Positions 23,253-31,565 are shown, counted from the first letter of the stretch. The stretch is 34,543 nucleotides of DNA from Gammaproteobacteria bacterium (GCA_027315405.1 DAHUYB010000061.1:1-34543), one strand, 5' to 3'. The notes: generated by a model from the sequence alone, not told the origin. Numbers and translations are program-made.

Positions 23253-24803
23253 TCAATGGTTGGTGGCGGCGGGTGGCGCCTCGCGCATGAAGTGCGCAGG
23301 TAAATCATAGAAGCGCAGTTCCATGGGTTTGCCAGTGGCATCCAGGTCGAAAGTCACGTACTGGTCAAAAGCTTCGTCGTAGAAACGGTAACGCAGTTTC
23401 ACGCGGAAAGTATTATGGTTCCAGTGAATCAGGTCGCCGGTGAAATCCGGATTACCGAGCCGCAATACCAAATGGCCGTTTTCCAGTGAGAGCCGCGCGT
23501 CACCCTCCAGCGGATTGCTGTAAACGCCGACGTATTGCTTGAGTGCCAGCGGCGCCGCACCCGGCACATAAGAGGCAACAAGCTTTGTTTGCTCGGCTTT
23601 ATCGGTTAGCTTCTGCTGGTGCGCCAGCGCCAGCAGTGTGCCGTTGGTACCGCGTGGCGGCTTACCCAAGTATTCGTCGAGGATGTGAAAAAGCAGTGCA
23701 TTGCGGGCATCATCGTGGTCCATGTTGGTGAGCACCACCACACCCAGGTGCAGGTCTGGCAGCATTCCCAGGGCCGAGGCCATGCCGTCGATATCACCAT
23801 CGTGCATCACCAGTTTGTGGCCGCCATAATCTTCAACGATGAAACCCAGTCCGTAGGTGTAAAAATGGCTATCCGGGCTCATGGCACGCAGCCAGGTACC
23901 GATGCCGCTGTCCATGGGTATCACCACCTGCGGTGTTTCCATGGCAGCGATGATTTTCGGCGGCAGCACGGTTTTGCCTGCGTAGCTGCCGTTATTGAGC
24001 AGCATCAGCAGCCAGTGGGACATGTCGTTGACGCTGGAATTGATACCGCCCACCGGCGCCATGGTGTCGGTATCGTAACGGCGGATCACCGTCACTTTGT
24101 GATCCACTTCGGCGTGTGGTGCAGCGGCATCCGCATCGGCACTGATGGCCGCGACGCTGGTGTCGGTGCGATTCATGTCCAGGGGCACGAAAAAATGGGC
24201 GTGAACGTAGTCTTCCCAGCTTTGTCCGGTAATGGCCGGGATCAGTTGACTGGCCACCAGATACATGGCGTTGTTGTAACAGAAGTGTGCGCGGAAACCA
24301 TAGCTGGGTTTGTCGAAGCGTAGGTGTTGGATGATCTGTTCGCGGTTGAAATCCGTAGTGAACCACATGAAAATCGGATCGCAGTAGCCGCTGCGATGAG
24401 TGAGTAGATCGCGTACCGTCAATGCGCGCGTCACCCAGGGATCGCTGAGTTCGAAACCCTTGAGATACTGTGTTACCGGATCATCCCAGTGGAGTTTGTT
24501 CTGGGCTACCAGCGTACCGAGCGCCGCGGCGGTGAATGCCTTGCTGTTGGAGGCGATGGTGAATAACGTGTTGGTGTCCACCTTGCCGGGCTTGCCCAGT
24601 TCGCGCACCCCATAACCACGCGCCAGGACCAGTTTGCCGTCCTTGACCACCGCGACGGCGAGTCCCGGTACTTTCCAGTCCGTCATGACCTTCTGCACGT
24701 ACGCATCAAGATCACTGAGCGGCGCAATCGGTTGCGCCGCGAACGCAGTACCGCATAGTGCGCTGATGCAAATGCTGGACAGCAGGCTGCGCAGTTTGCG
24801 CAT
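23253..24803 (-). CDS. Serine hydrolase, class-C beta-lactamase/PBP-like with C-terminal DUF3471
   Basis: A 516-residue exported enzyme of the S12/beta-lactamase-related group. The signal peptide is about 1-22. The three active-site motifs are Ser85-Asn-Ser-Lys88, Tyr176-Asn-Asn178 and His334-Asp-Gly336. The catalytic domain covers about 30-385 and a DUF3471-like beta domain the last 110 residues (KQYVGVY onward). Family members are D-aminopeptidases, esterases or penicillin-binding-like proteins; true beta-lactamase activity is not implied. The start ATG has CGGAG upstream. It follows the FKBP gene by 21 bases, so the two form an operon. The substrate is unknown. Confidence 0.9.
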   Translation of the reverse strand: MRKLRSLLSSICISALCGTAFAAQPIAPLSDLDAYVQKVMTDWKVPGLAVAVVKDGKLVLARGYGVRELGKPGKVDTNTLFTIASNSKAFTAAALGTLVAQNKLHWDDPVTQYLKGFELSDPWVTRALTVRDLLTHRSGYCDPIFMWFTTDFNREQIIQHLRFDKPSYGFRAHFCYNNAMYLVASQLIPAITGQSWEDYVHAHFFVPLDMNRTDTSVAAISADADAAAPHAEVDHKVTVIRRYDTDTMAPVGGINSSVNDMSHWLLMLLNNGSYAGKTVLPPKIIAAMETPQVVIPMDSGIGTWLRAMSPDSHFYTYGLGFIVEDYGGHKLVMHDGDIDGMASALGMLPDLHLGVVVLTNMDHDDARNALLFHILDEYLGKPPRGTNGTLLALAHQQKLTDKAEQTKLVASYVPGAAPLALKQYVGVYSNPLEGDARLSLENGHLVLRLGNPDFTGDLIHWNHNTFRVKLRYRFYDEAFDQYVTFDLDATGKPMELRFYDLPAHFMREAPPAATNH

Positions 24804-24824
24804 GGCGCATGCTCCGAGATTTAA

Positions 24825-25283
24825 TCAGTTTGTGAAGTTGAGCAGTTGTATGTCGAAGACCAGCATGCCGTGCGGCGCTCCGGGGCGATTGCGGTTGTCG
24901 TAAGCAAGTTTTCCGGGAATCCACACACGGATTTTTTCACCTTTGATCATGAGCGGCAACACGTCTTGCCAGCCTTGGATCAGCTTGTTAAGCGGAAACG
25001 TCGCCGGACTGGTGCTGCCGTCGGGATTGACCGTGCTGTCAAATTTTCTGCCGTCCGTGGTCCAGCCGGTATAGTTGACGGTGATCGTGGAATCCAGCGA
25101 CGGATGTTCGCCACCGCTGCCGGAGCTTAGCACCTGGTACGCGAGGCCATCCTGCAGTACGGTCGCTGTGGGTGGCGGTGCCGCCACGTCCGGCGGCGCT
25201 TTGTAAGGATTGGTCATGCAGCCGTTGAGCAGCATGAACAGCGCGATGGGAACCAATGGCAGAACGCGGCGGGATGAGATCAC
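24825..25283 (-). CDS. FKBP-type peptidyl-prolyl isomerase lipoprotein
   Basis: A 152-residue lipoprotein: lipobox LLNGC (Cys22), a Pro-rich linker (about 26-42) and one complete FKBP domain (about 44-152) with VNYTGWTTDGRKFDST, IQGWQD and FDIQLLNF signatures. It would speed proline isomerisation during folding of exported proteins, anchored in a membrane. The start is GTG at 25283 with GGAG seven bases upstream. First gene of a two-gene operon with the serine hydrolase. Confidence 0.93.
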   Translation of the reverse strand: MISSRRVLPLVPIALFMLLNGCMTNPYKAPPDVAAPPPTATVLQDGLAYQVLSSGSGGEHPSLDSTITVNYTGWTTDGRKFDSTVNPDGSTSPATFPLNKLIQGWQDVLPLMIKGEKIRVWIPGKLAYDNRNRPGAPHGMLVFDIQLLNFTN

Positions 25284-25744
25284 AGCAGCACTCCAGCAAA
25301 TTTCAACGTATTTACTTTAGCAGTTTGTTTCCCAACATACCGCCAGTCCGGTATTAGCAGCTACCAGTATTTTTCAATCAGGCTAACTGATTCTCAGTTG
25401 AGCCCCGAAACGGTGCTGCGGGCATTCCGCCACCACTTGAAGATGATAGAGGGGGGGTGGAATGACTGCTATCCAACACCTGCGCCGGGCTAGTGACCCC
25501 GGCGAACGCTTGGCTCTGTGGGTATCCGCGGCGTGCAGAAACGCTGCCGGCGGGACGCTGGACAGCATTGACCACCTGCGATGAGCAGCAAGATGCTGAT
25601 CCAGCCCCTGGACTGGGTTCCACGGGTACAGCACCTGACGCTGCCCATCCACAGGTTTGACTCGACCACTGGTAACCTGAGCCAGGCAATCCGCCTCAAA
25701 AAACCGGTGCCAGCCCTCGCTTGTTTGCTGTCCAGTCCAGAAGT
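25284..25744. other. Intergenic region without recognisable gene
   Basis: About 460 bases between the FKBP gene and the bTHX gene. It should hold the FKBP promoter near its left end, but I see no -35/-10 pair I trust. Open frames on both strands are short, lack ribosome-binding sites and resemble no family I know. It may be decayed coding DNA. Confidence 0.35.
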
Positions 25745-25876
25745 CTATTTTTTCTTCTTTTTCACAGCACCCAGCGTGATTTTAGGTTTTCCCGTGCCCG
25801 GGTGATGGGGGCGAGATGTGCCATAACTCCCCCGCCAAATCTTGCCGCGCGCCGTCTTTTTATCGCCCTTGCCCAT
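25745..25876 (-). CDS. Small ribosomal subunit protein bTHX (43 aa)
   Basis: A tiny gene with the bTHX (S31e-like/Thx) signature: it opens MGKGDKKTARGKIWRGSYG, continues with SRPHHPG and ends in five lysines. bTHX proteins are short, very basic peptides that bind 16S rRNA in the head of the 30S subunit. The ATG at 25876 is preceded by GGAGAC six bases away. The typical member is about 30-45 residues, so this is full length; the extra middle (GTGKPKITLGAV) makes it slightly longer than the shortest ones. It stands alone on the minus strand, between a gene desert and a palindromic repeat. Confidence 0.88.
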   Translation of the reverse strand: MGKGDKKTARGKIWRGSYGTSRPHHPGTGKPKITLGAVKKKKK

Positions 25877-26052
25877 GCCCGTCTCCTTAGTACCCCGGTG
25901 AATTGAGCTGCTGAGTCAGCGGGAATTATAGCGATTGCAGGCTCTTCAAGGCAGGCGTCGGGACCTGGTTGAGCATAGTCCCACGGGTATTTTCAGGCCG
26001 GCCGAACAGTTGCGGGCGTTCGTCCCCGGTACAACCTGATACGTTCTTAGAG

Positions 26053-26158
26053 CGTCTAACAAAATGCCTCAGCGCCCCCTCACCCCAACCCTCTCCCACC
26101 AAGGGAGAGGGGGGGGTTGAGCGGAAGGCAAGGGCAAGTGTTCTCATTTTGTTAGACG
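26053..26158. repeat. Palindromic repeat element with 14-base terminal inverted repeats
   Basis: Perfect 14-base inverted repeats (CGTCTAACAAAATG at 26053-26066 and its complement at 26145-26158) enclose about 78 bases. Inside is a strong hairpin with 9-base arms (26089-26097 and 26103-26111), with C-rich and G-rich flanks extending the pairing. The whole unit is about 106 bases, cannot code for a protein, and ends 3 bases from the pepE stop codon. It looks like a non-autonomous palindromic element (MITE or REP/BIME-like) and may also act as a transcription end for pepE. Confidence 0.65.
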
Positions 26159-26161
26159 TTC

Positions 26162-26890
26162 TTAATTATTATCTGCGGCCAGGAATCCAAGCGGTTCATG
26201 CGGGGTGACCTCCCGCGACGCCGCGGAGGTGAATAACCGCGCTGTATACAGGCCCAGCAACTGGATATCGTTGGCCTCGATACGCAAGGCGCTGCCTTCA
26301 CGCAGACCCACCACCGGAACTTTGGGATTGGCCTGCACGAATTCCCGCAGGCGTTCGGCACGTGCCTCGCCCTGAAAACCAGGCAAGCGGGCATCGGTAT
26401 AGTGCGGATTAATCTGAAAAGGTATCAGGTTGAGCGCTTCACAGCGTTCCGGCCACGCCACGGGCATGTCGTTGGTGGTACAGATGGTGGGACAGGTCAC
26501 GTTGGAGCCTGCACTCCAACCGATATAAGGCATGCCGGCCAGCACCCGCTGGCGGATGATGGCTATGAGTTTGTTGGTATATAGCGCGTGCAATAACTGA
26601 AAGGTGTTGCCGCCGCCCACGACCAGCGCTTCGGCTTCATTTATTGCCCGTACCGGATCACCAACGCTATGCAAGCCCGTGACTTCATAGCCGATGGCGG
26701 CAAAGTTGGCACGCACCCGCGCCAGATAATCATCGTAGCCGTTGGCCACGCGGGCATACGGCACAAACAGCAAAGTGCGTGCCCGCGCATTGAGAAAACT
26801 GCGCAGATAGCCGCGGGCGTGCTCCAGATATTCGGTTCCAGCCGTACGCGAGCTACTGAGCAGCAACAGGCGGCGTTTATTGCGCGTCAT
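26162..26890 (-). CDS. pepE: Peptidase E (alpha-aspartyl dipeptidase)
   Basis: A 242-residue cytoplasmic serine peptidase of family S51 that hydrolyses Asp-Xaa dipeptides. The triad is visible: Ser126 (GWSAGSN), Asp141 (TTNDMP) and His163 (INPHYTD). All three sit exactly six residues later than the Ser120/Asp135/His157 I recall for the enteric enzyme, supporting an intact enzyme. The VVGGGNTFQLL segment is also typical. The ATG at 26890 has GGAG four bases upstream; a longer upstream frame was rejected. A palindromic repeat abuts its stop codon, and a multi-half-site palindrome lies 60-90 bases upstream. Confidence 0.93.
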   Translation of the reverse strand: MTRNKRRLLLLSSSRTAGTEYLEHARGYLRSFLNARARTLLFVPYARVANGYDDYLARVRANFAAIGYEVTGLHSVGDPVRAINEAEALVVGGGNTFQLLHALYTNKLIAIIRQRVLAGMPYIGWSAGSNVTCPTICTTNDMPVAWPERCEALNLIPFQINPHYTDARLPGFQGEARAERLREFVQANPKVPVVGLREGSALRIEANDIQLLGLYTARLFTSAASREVTPHEPLGFLAADNN

Positions 26891-27307
26891 GAGTCTCCAT
26901 ACCTTTTGGTGATGGTTTTGTGACAGCGACGACCATGATCTGACCGCGCTTGTCAAAACTGACAAACTTTGTCAGTTGCGCTGCTTACCGGCCAAGCCGC
27001 TTGATGAGCCCGCTGGTGATACCAGGCATTGCAATCGCAGATAATTGGCTCCAAGCAGGGCGCCGCCGGCCGCGGAGGGGCGGCCGGCGCGCACCTGATT
27101 CCCCGTCTCCCACATAAGTACAAGCAATCCAGATGCCAATGTCGCAATTACGATACGGGCCGAACCGCGATGGTTATGGACCGGTCAAGAGCATGTAGGT
27201 GCGTTTTAAGCGCGATAGGCAGCGCACATTGATTGTTCGCCGTACGCACGCGCCGCCGCGCTATGGTGTTGCAGCGTGCGCTGGCCCTACCGCTGTAAAC
27301 TAGCCAC
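26891..27307. other. Divergent intergenic region pepE / murI
   Basis: About 417 bases without a gene. Besides the palindromic site near pepE it contains a GC-rich hairpin with perfect 9-base arms (27065-27073 and 27080-27088, 6-base loop) that lacks a T-run in either direction. No reliable murI promoter was found, although a TAAACT lies just before the murI start. Confidence 0.4.
26950..26977. promoter_or_regulatory. Triple half-site operator candidate upstream of pepE
   Basis: Three TTGTCA/TGACAA half-sites (26950-26955, 26960-26965, 26969-26974) form two overlapping palindromes. One has perfect 10-base arms around a single central base (26957-26977); the other has 6-base arms and a 4-base spacer (26950-26965). 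On the minus strand a TTGACA -35-like box lies in the same DNA. This is probably a regulator-binding site for pepE; the regulator is unknown. Confidence 0.5.
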
Positions 27308-28147
27308 ATGACAAACCAGACCGGCGCCGCTGGGGCTGAACGCCCCATCGGTATCTTCGATTCGGGCGTCGGCGGCTTGACGGTGTTACGGACTGTGCGC
27401 GAACGTCTGCCGCACGAACATTGGCTTTATCTCGGGGATACCGCGCGGCTGCCTTACGGCACCAAGGGACCCGAGACAGTTTCGCGCTACGCCGTGCAAG
27501 CGGCATCCCATCTGGTAGAACGCGGCATAAAAATGCTGGTGATTGCCTGCAATACCGCTTCCGCCGTGGCCATGCCGACGCTCACCAAGGAATTCGCGCC
27601 GTTACCGGTGATCGGCGTGGTGGAAGCGGGCGCCGAGGCGGCAGTGTCTGCATCGAGGAGCGGCCACATCGCGGTACTGGCCACCGAGAGCACCGTAAGC
27701 GGCGGTGCCTACGAGCGCGCCATCAAAGCACGCCGTGCCGATGCCCGGGTATTCTCGCAAGCCTGCTCGCTGTTCGTGGCGCTGGCGGAGGAAGGCTGGA
27801 GCAAAGGACCCTTGGTGGAGGCGGTGGCGCGTGAATATCTGCAGCCGCTGCTAGCGGAAAAGAAACGCGACGGTCTCGATTGCCTGGTGCTGGGCTGCAC
27901 CCATTTCCCGCTGCTGAAAGAAACCATCGCTCACGTGGCCGGGCCGGAGGTAACGTTGGTGGACTCCAGCGAAACAGTGGCGCTGGCCGTAGAAAAAATT
28001 CTGCGCAAATCCAAGCTTGCACGTACCGCAGGCCACGGCGATACAGGCTTTCTCGCTACTGACGGTGCCGAGCGCTTCGCGCGAGTCGGCAGTCTATTTC
28101 TGGGTGAGGCCATCACCGTGCAGGATGTGGAACTCGTGGATTTATGA
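27308..28147 (+). CDS. murI: Glutamate racemase
   Basis: A 279-residue enzyme interconverting L- and D-glutamate, supplying D-Glu for peptidoglycan. Signatures are IGIFDSGVGGLTV (12-24), the catalytic Cys81 (ACNTAS), Cys197 with His199 (GCTHFP), and the GDTARLPYG loop (43-51). The length is normal for MurI. The ATG lacks a strong ribosome-binding site. Its stop codon overlaps the next start (ATGA), and mtgA follows in the same run, so a cell-wall operon is likely. Confidence 0.96.
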   Translation: MTNQTGAAGAERPIGIFDSGVGGLTVLRTVRERLPHEHWLYLGDTARLPYGTKGPETVSRYAVQAASHLVERGIKMLVIACNTASAVAMPTLTKEFAPLPVIGVVEAGAEAAVSASRSGHIAVLATESTVSGGAYERAIKARRADARVFSQACSLFVALAEEGWSKGPLVEAVAREYLQPLLAEKKRDGLDCLVLGCTHFPLLKETIAHVAGPEVTLVDSSETVALAVEKILRKSKLARTAGHGDTGFLATDGAERFARVGSLFLGEAITVQDVELVDL

Positions 28148-29187
28148 GCACTGTTATGACCAGATTGGATGAACATGTGGCTGCGCGCTTCGCACGCATG
28201 GCACTGGAGAACGTGGCGCGGGAATACCCGAATCACATCACGCACCTGTTGAATGGCGATGCGGATGCCAAGACGCCGCGTCAGCTGCATCCGGCGTTCT
28301 ACGGCAGTTACGATTGGCACTCTTCGGTTCACAGCCACTGGCTGCTGGTGCGGCTATTGCGTTTGTTCCCGCACGCGGGGTTTGCTCCCGAGATCCGTAG
28401 GTTGCTGGATAGGCATTTAACCGCGGACAAGCTTGCGGCGGAACAGGCCTATTTTGAGCGACCGCACCGCGCCACCTTCGAGCGTCCCTATGGCCTTGCC
28501 TGGCTGTTGCAACTCGCTGCGGAACTGCACGAATGGCACGTGGCCGAAGCCATGCATTGGCATGCGCTGCTGGCGCCACTAGAGAAATTGGCTAAAGCAC
28601 GGTTTGCCGAATGGTTGCCGAAGCTCACTCATCCGGTGCGTAGCGGCGAGCATTCCCAAACCGCGTTTGCATTGGGAATGACCCTTGACTGCGCTCGAAT
28701 CACGGATGATAGGCCGCTGGCGAGCCTGGTGGAATCCCGCAGCCGGGATTTTTACCTGCAGGATATGCACGCAGCCCTCGCGTATGAACCATCCGGCCAA
28801 GACTTTCTATCGCCAGTGCTGGCGGAAGCCGATCTGATACGCCGGGTATTGTCGCGAAAAGATTTTGCAATCTGGCTGACAAGCTTTATGCCGCAAATTC
28901 CGGTTAATGGTGACACGGACTGGCTGCAGCCGGTGGTGTCAAAAGATCAATCCGATGGCAAGCTTGCCCATCTGGATGGTCTGAATCTCAGCCGCGCGTG
29001 GATGTGTGCGGGCATTGCGGACGCCCTGCCGGAAAACGATAGACGGGGCACAGCTATGTCAGCGATAGCGGCGGCACACGCCGCAGCGGGACTCGCCGGT
29101 ATTCGCGAGGAACGTTACGAAGGCAGCCACTGGCTGCCGAGTTTTGCCGTGTATCTGCTCACCCGGCGTGGTATGAAATATGAGTAG
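28144..29187 (+). CDS. DUF2891-family protein
   Basis: A 347-residue protein, mostly helical, without signal peptide or membrane segment. It matches the DUF2891 family in its YGSYDWHSSVHSHW motif (about 53-66, three His and one Asp) and RSGEHSQTAFALG (about 166-178). The conserved His/Asp residues suggest a metal or sugar site, and the fold may be an alpha/alpha toroid as in glycan-acting enzymes; this is inference. It overlaps murI by four bases and mtgA by eight, hinting at a cell-envelope role, but the function is not known. Confidence 0.82.
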   Translation: MSTVMTRLDEHVAARFARMALENVAREYPNHITHLLNGDADAKTPRQLHPAFYGSYDWHSSVHSHWLLVRLLRLFPHAGFAPEIRRLLDRHLTADKLAAEQAYFERPHRATFERPYGLAWLLQLAAELHEWHVAEAMHWHALLAPLEKLAKARFAEWLPKLTHPVRSGEHSQTAFALGMTLDCARITDDRPLASLVESRSRDFYLQDMHAALAYEPSGQDFLSPVLAEADLIRRVLSRKDFAIWLTSFMPQIPVNGDTDWLQPVVSKDQSDGKLAHLDGLNLSRAWMCAGIADALPENDRRGTAMSAIAAAHAAAGLAGIREERYEGSHWLPSFAVYLLTRRGMKYE

Positions 29188-29929
29188 CAATTACGACCCC
29201 ACGCCACGCCCAACCGGTTGCATGCGTCGCTTGGGTTGGCGGGTGCTGACGATTTTATGGTGCTCGTTCCTGGCGACCCTCGTGGGAGTCGGCTTTCGTG
29301 GCGTAGTGGATCCGCCCACCACGGCATTCATGCAGCAGCGTCTGCTGTACCTGCATGCCCACGGCGATACGCATGCGCGCATTGATTACCAATGGGTGGA
29401 TTACGGGAGCATCGCGCCTTGCATGCGTCTTGCGGTGGTGGCGTCGGAAGACCAGACCTTTCCCTATAACGATGGTTTCGATTGGCTCGCCATCCAAGAG
29501 GCGCTGCGGCACAACCGCGTGAGCCATTATATTCGTGGGGCCAGTACCATCACCCAGCAGAGCGCCAAGAACCTGTATCTCTGGGCCGGACGCAGCTATT
29601 TCCGCAAAGCGCTGGAAGCGTATTTCACCGTACTGCTGGATACGGAATGGCCCAAGCAAAGGATTTTGGAGATCTACCTCAACACCGCCCAGTTCGACAG
29701 CAACGTATTCGGCGTGGGCGCCGCGACGCGCCACCTTTTTGATAAGTCACCGGCGCAGCTTGCGCCGGGTGAGGCGGCATTGCTGGCGGCGGCCCTGCCG
29801 GCGCCGGACCGTGCTGATGTGGTTGATCCTTCTGATTACTTACGGCGCCGCCAGCATTGGATTCTGGATCAGATGCAGCAGCTCGGCAGCGGTTACCTGA
29901 ATGGCATAGAGGCGGATGCAGGCGGTTAA
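29180..29929 (+). CDS. mtgA: Monofunctional biosynthetic peptidoglycan transglycosylase
   Basis: A 249-residue GT51 glycosyltransferase that polymerises lipid II into glycan strands. One transmembrane anchor covers about residues 20-41. The catalytic Glu90 lies in ASEDQTF. RGASTITQQSAKNL and RILEIYLNTAQFDSNVFGVG are the standard second and third motifs. No transpeptidase domain follows, so it is the stand-alone type. It overlaps the DUF2891 gene by eight bases and is the third gene of the murI run. Confidence 0.94.
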   Translation: MSSNYDPTPRPTGCMRRLGWRVLTILWCSFLATLVGVGFRGVVDPPTTAFMQQRLLYLHAHGDTHARIDYQWVDYGSIAPCMRLAVVASEDQTFPYNDGFDWLAIQEALRHNRVSHYIRGASTITQQSAKNLYLWAGRSYFRKALEAYFTVLLDTEWPKQRILEIYLNTAQFDSNVFGVGAATRHLFDKSPAQLAPGEAALLAAALPAPDRADVVDPSDYLRRRQHWILDQMQQLGSGYLNGIEADAGG

Positions 29930-29984
29930 ATTCGCCGGCTACTCCCGTTCCCGTACGGCGATGCCGCTCATTTTTCTTCCCGGT

Positions 29985-30236
29985 GCGCGCGCTCCCGGGA
30001 TCAGCGCCCCCTATAAGAATCAATTCGTCCAACATTTGGGTGTGCGCACCACTATTGGCCAGCTGCGCCTGCGGCTGGCGGCGAGATCCCTGACAATCTT
30101 TGCGCCACGCTCACCCGCAAGCTGGCGGGCAAAGGGATTGTAAAACAATGCATCGGAGTGCCCGCTTTCCAGGTGCGGTACCTGGCGACCCAGAGCACCG
30201 TATCGGACACATGACGGATAAGGTGGATTTGGACAT
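29985..30236 (-). pseudogene. Broken N-terminal fragment of a class I SAM-dependent methyltransferase
   Basis: Reading the minus strand through three frames restores the start of a leucine-carboxyl-methyltransferase-like (PF04072-type) protein. First comes HVSDTVLWVARYRTW, then after a frameshift SGHSDALFYNPFARQLAGE and SWPIVVRT, then after another shift QMLDELIL. These blocks occur in this order in the family as I know it. The downstream SAM-binding part (two-thirds of the protein) is missing, so the gene is dead. It lies between mtgA and a lipoprotein gene. The rest of the 29930-30369 gap holds nothing else I can support. Confidence 0.65.
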
Positions 30237-30369
30237 GCAAGCTTTTCCTGGGGCCGTGGAAACCTGTCGTGCTGCGACGGGCTTGTAAAGCGCGCTGGCT
30301 TGCGGCGGCGCTTGGAACAGGTGATTATTTGATCTCCGTGGTGGAGACCCTGTTCATCTGGAGAATCCC

Positions 30370-31089
30370 ATGCGCCGTGCCGCCGTGCTCTTGCTGTTCC
30401 TGTTGCCACTGGCCGCCTGTTCATTGCAGGAGCAACCGGTCCGTACCTTGGTAGCCGTGACGCCCGCTGCCGGAATATCGGCAGTGGCGCTGGGCGTGAA
30501 TATCGGCGCGGTCACCATCATGCCCAGCAAGGATGCCGAGGTGCATGTGAGCGTAGGTTTGCGGCCGTCCAACAGCTTTCTAGGCGTATTCAGCATGGGC
30601 GGCGAGCATGCTATCAAGGCGGCGGTCATCAATCAGGTAAGCGTTGATGGCGTACTCAAACTGAGTATGCGGTATCCCGCCAATACCGATGCCAGTGGTG
30701 TCAACGAGTATTGGACGGTGGCGGTGCCGGCGGGCATGCATGTCAGCAGCGATATCAACGTGGGCAAGCTGCGGATTAGCGGCATCAGCGGCGGCGTCGA
30801 GGCCAATCTGAACGTGGGCAAGGTCACACTGGATCTGCCCAGCGGCCCCATGAAGGTGTCAGTCAACGTCGGCAAGATCAATGCCCAGGCACATACACTG
30901 AATTATGGAAAGGTGAGCGTGAGTGCCGATGTGGGCGACTACTCACTCGAGGTCAATGGCGTATCCACAGGCAATCAGGAGAAAACGAGTCCCGGTAACC
31001 ACCGCCTCAGTTACCAGGGCCACGGTCAGGATGCCATCAGCCTCACGGTCAGCACCGGCAAGGTAACGCTGGCCCTCAGCGGGAAATGA
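30370..31089 (+). CDS. Lipoprotein with repeated beta-strand domain (DUF4097-like)
   Basis: A 239-residue lipoprotein: lipobox LAAC (Cys17), then a body of regular short beta repeats. NVG recurs (INVGKLRISG, LNVGKVTLDL, VNVGKINAQA, ADVGDYSLEV), spaced about 19-22 residues. This looks like the right-handed beta-solenoid of DUF4097/DUF2807 proteins. The role is unknown; such proteins are often linked to envelope stress or adhesion. The ATG has GGAG six bases upstream. Monocistronic as far as can be seen. Confidence 0.7.
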   Translation: MRRAAVLLLFLLPLAACSLQEQPVRTLVAVTPAAGISAVALGVNIGAVTIMPSKDAEVHVSVGLRPSNSFLGVFSMGGEHAIKAAVINQVSVDGVLKLSMRYPANTDASGVNEYWTVAVPAGMHVSSDINVGKLRISGISGGVEANLNVGKVTLDLPSGPMKVSVNVGKINAQAHTLNYGKVSVSADVGDYSLEVNGVSTGNQEKTSPGNHRLSYQGHGQDAISLTVSTGKVTLALSGK

Positions 31090-31121
31090 TTTTCAGAATT
31101 TTCTTGCGTCGGCGCACGAAT

Positions 31122-31144
31122 AAAAACGCTCCGCATGGCGGGAG
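31122..31144 (-). terminator. Terminator of the cytochrome c pair
   Basis: Minus strand stem of six pairs with one bulged base, loop CAT, followed by CG and five T. It lies 19 bases after the stop of the second cytochrome gene. Confidence 0.6.
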
Positions 31145-31162
31145 GGTTTGCCGGTGTTGCTT

Positions 31163-31552
31163 TTAGTGACCGAATTCCTGCAGCGGTAAGGTGTGCAGCG
31201 GTGTGGGCAGACTTGATATATAAGCCGCCAGTGCCAGGACTTGGGCATCCGTGAGGGCTTTTGCCTGGGGCGCCATGATGATGTTCTGGCGCTGGCCGTC
31301 ACGGTATTCGTTGAGCGCCTGCGCCAGATAATCCCGGTATTGGCCGGCGAGGATGGGCGGTGGATTGCCCGGCAGCGGGATGGGATGAGCGCCATCGGCG
31401 CCGTGGCACGCGGAGCAGGTGTTCTTGAAGTGTTGGACGGCCCAGGCAAGCGTGGCGGGCGGTGTGGGGGGCGCTGATGTATCGGCCAGCGCAGCCGTGG
31501 TGCAGAGCATCAGGCCCAAGCCAAAAATCGCAAGTTGCGATATACGGTTCAT
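31163..31552 (-). CDS. Single-heme cytochrome c (class I), second of pair
   Basis: A 129-residue exported cytochrome. The signal peptide is about 1-23, the heme site Cys46-Ser-Ala-Cys49-His50 and the likely axial Met93 (IIMAPQ). The PPILAGQYRDYLAQAL and LAAYISSL segments match the halves of cytochrome c4/c553-like proteins. It follows the first cytochrome by 13 bases. Together they look like a diheme cytochrome c4 split into two proteins. Probable role: periplasmic electron carrier to a terminal oxidase. The start at 31552 was chosen because it begins the signal peptide. Confidence 0.9.
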   Translation of the reverse strand: MNRISQLAIFGLGLMLCTTAALADTSAPPTPPATLAWAVQHFKNTCSACHGADGAHPIPLPGNPPPILAGQYRDYLAQALNEYRDGQRQNIIMAPQAKALTDAQVLALAAYISSLPTPLHTLPLQEFGH

Positions 31553-31565
31553 TGTCGTCGTCCCT

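Noticed and set aside
23253-24803. Calling the serine hydrolase an antibiotic beta-lactamase
   Set aside because: The SxxK, YNN and HDG motifs are shared by esterases and D-aminopeptidases, and the C-terminal DUF3471 domain is typical of non-lactamase members.
25378-25689. Minus-strand open frame of about 100 codons in the gap upstream of the FKBP gene
   Set aside because: Composition is low complexity and there is no start signal or family match; a transposase remnant was considered but not supportable.
27065-27088. GC-rich hairpin upstream of murI as a terminator
   Set aside because: No T-run on either strand and no gene ends nearby; listed only as a structure in the intergenic entry.
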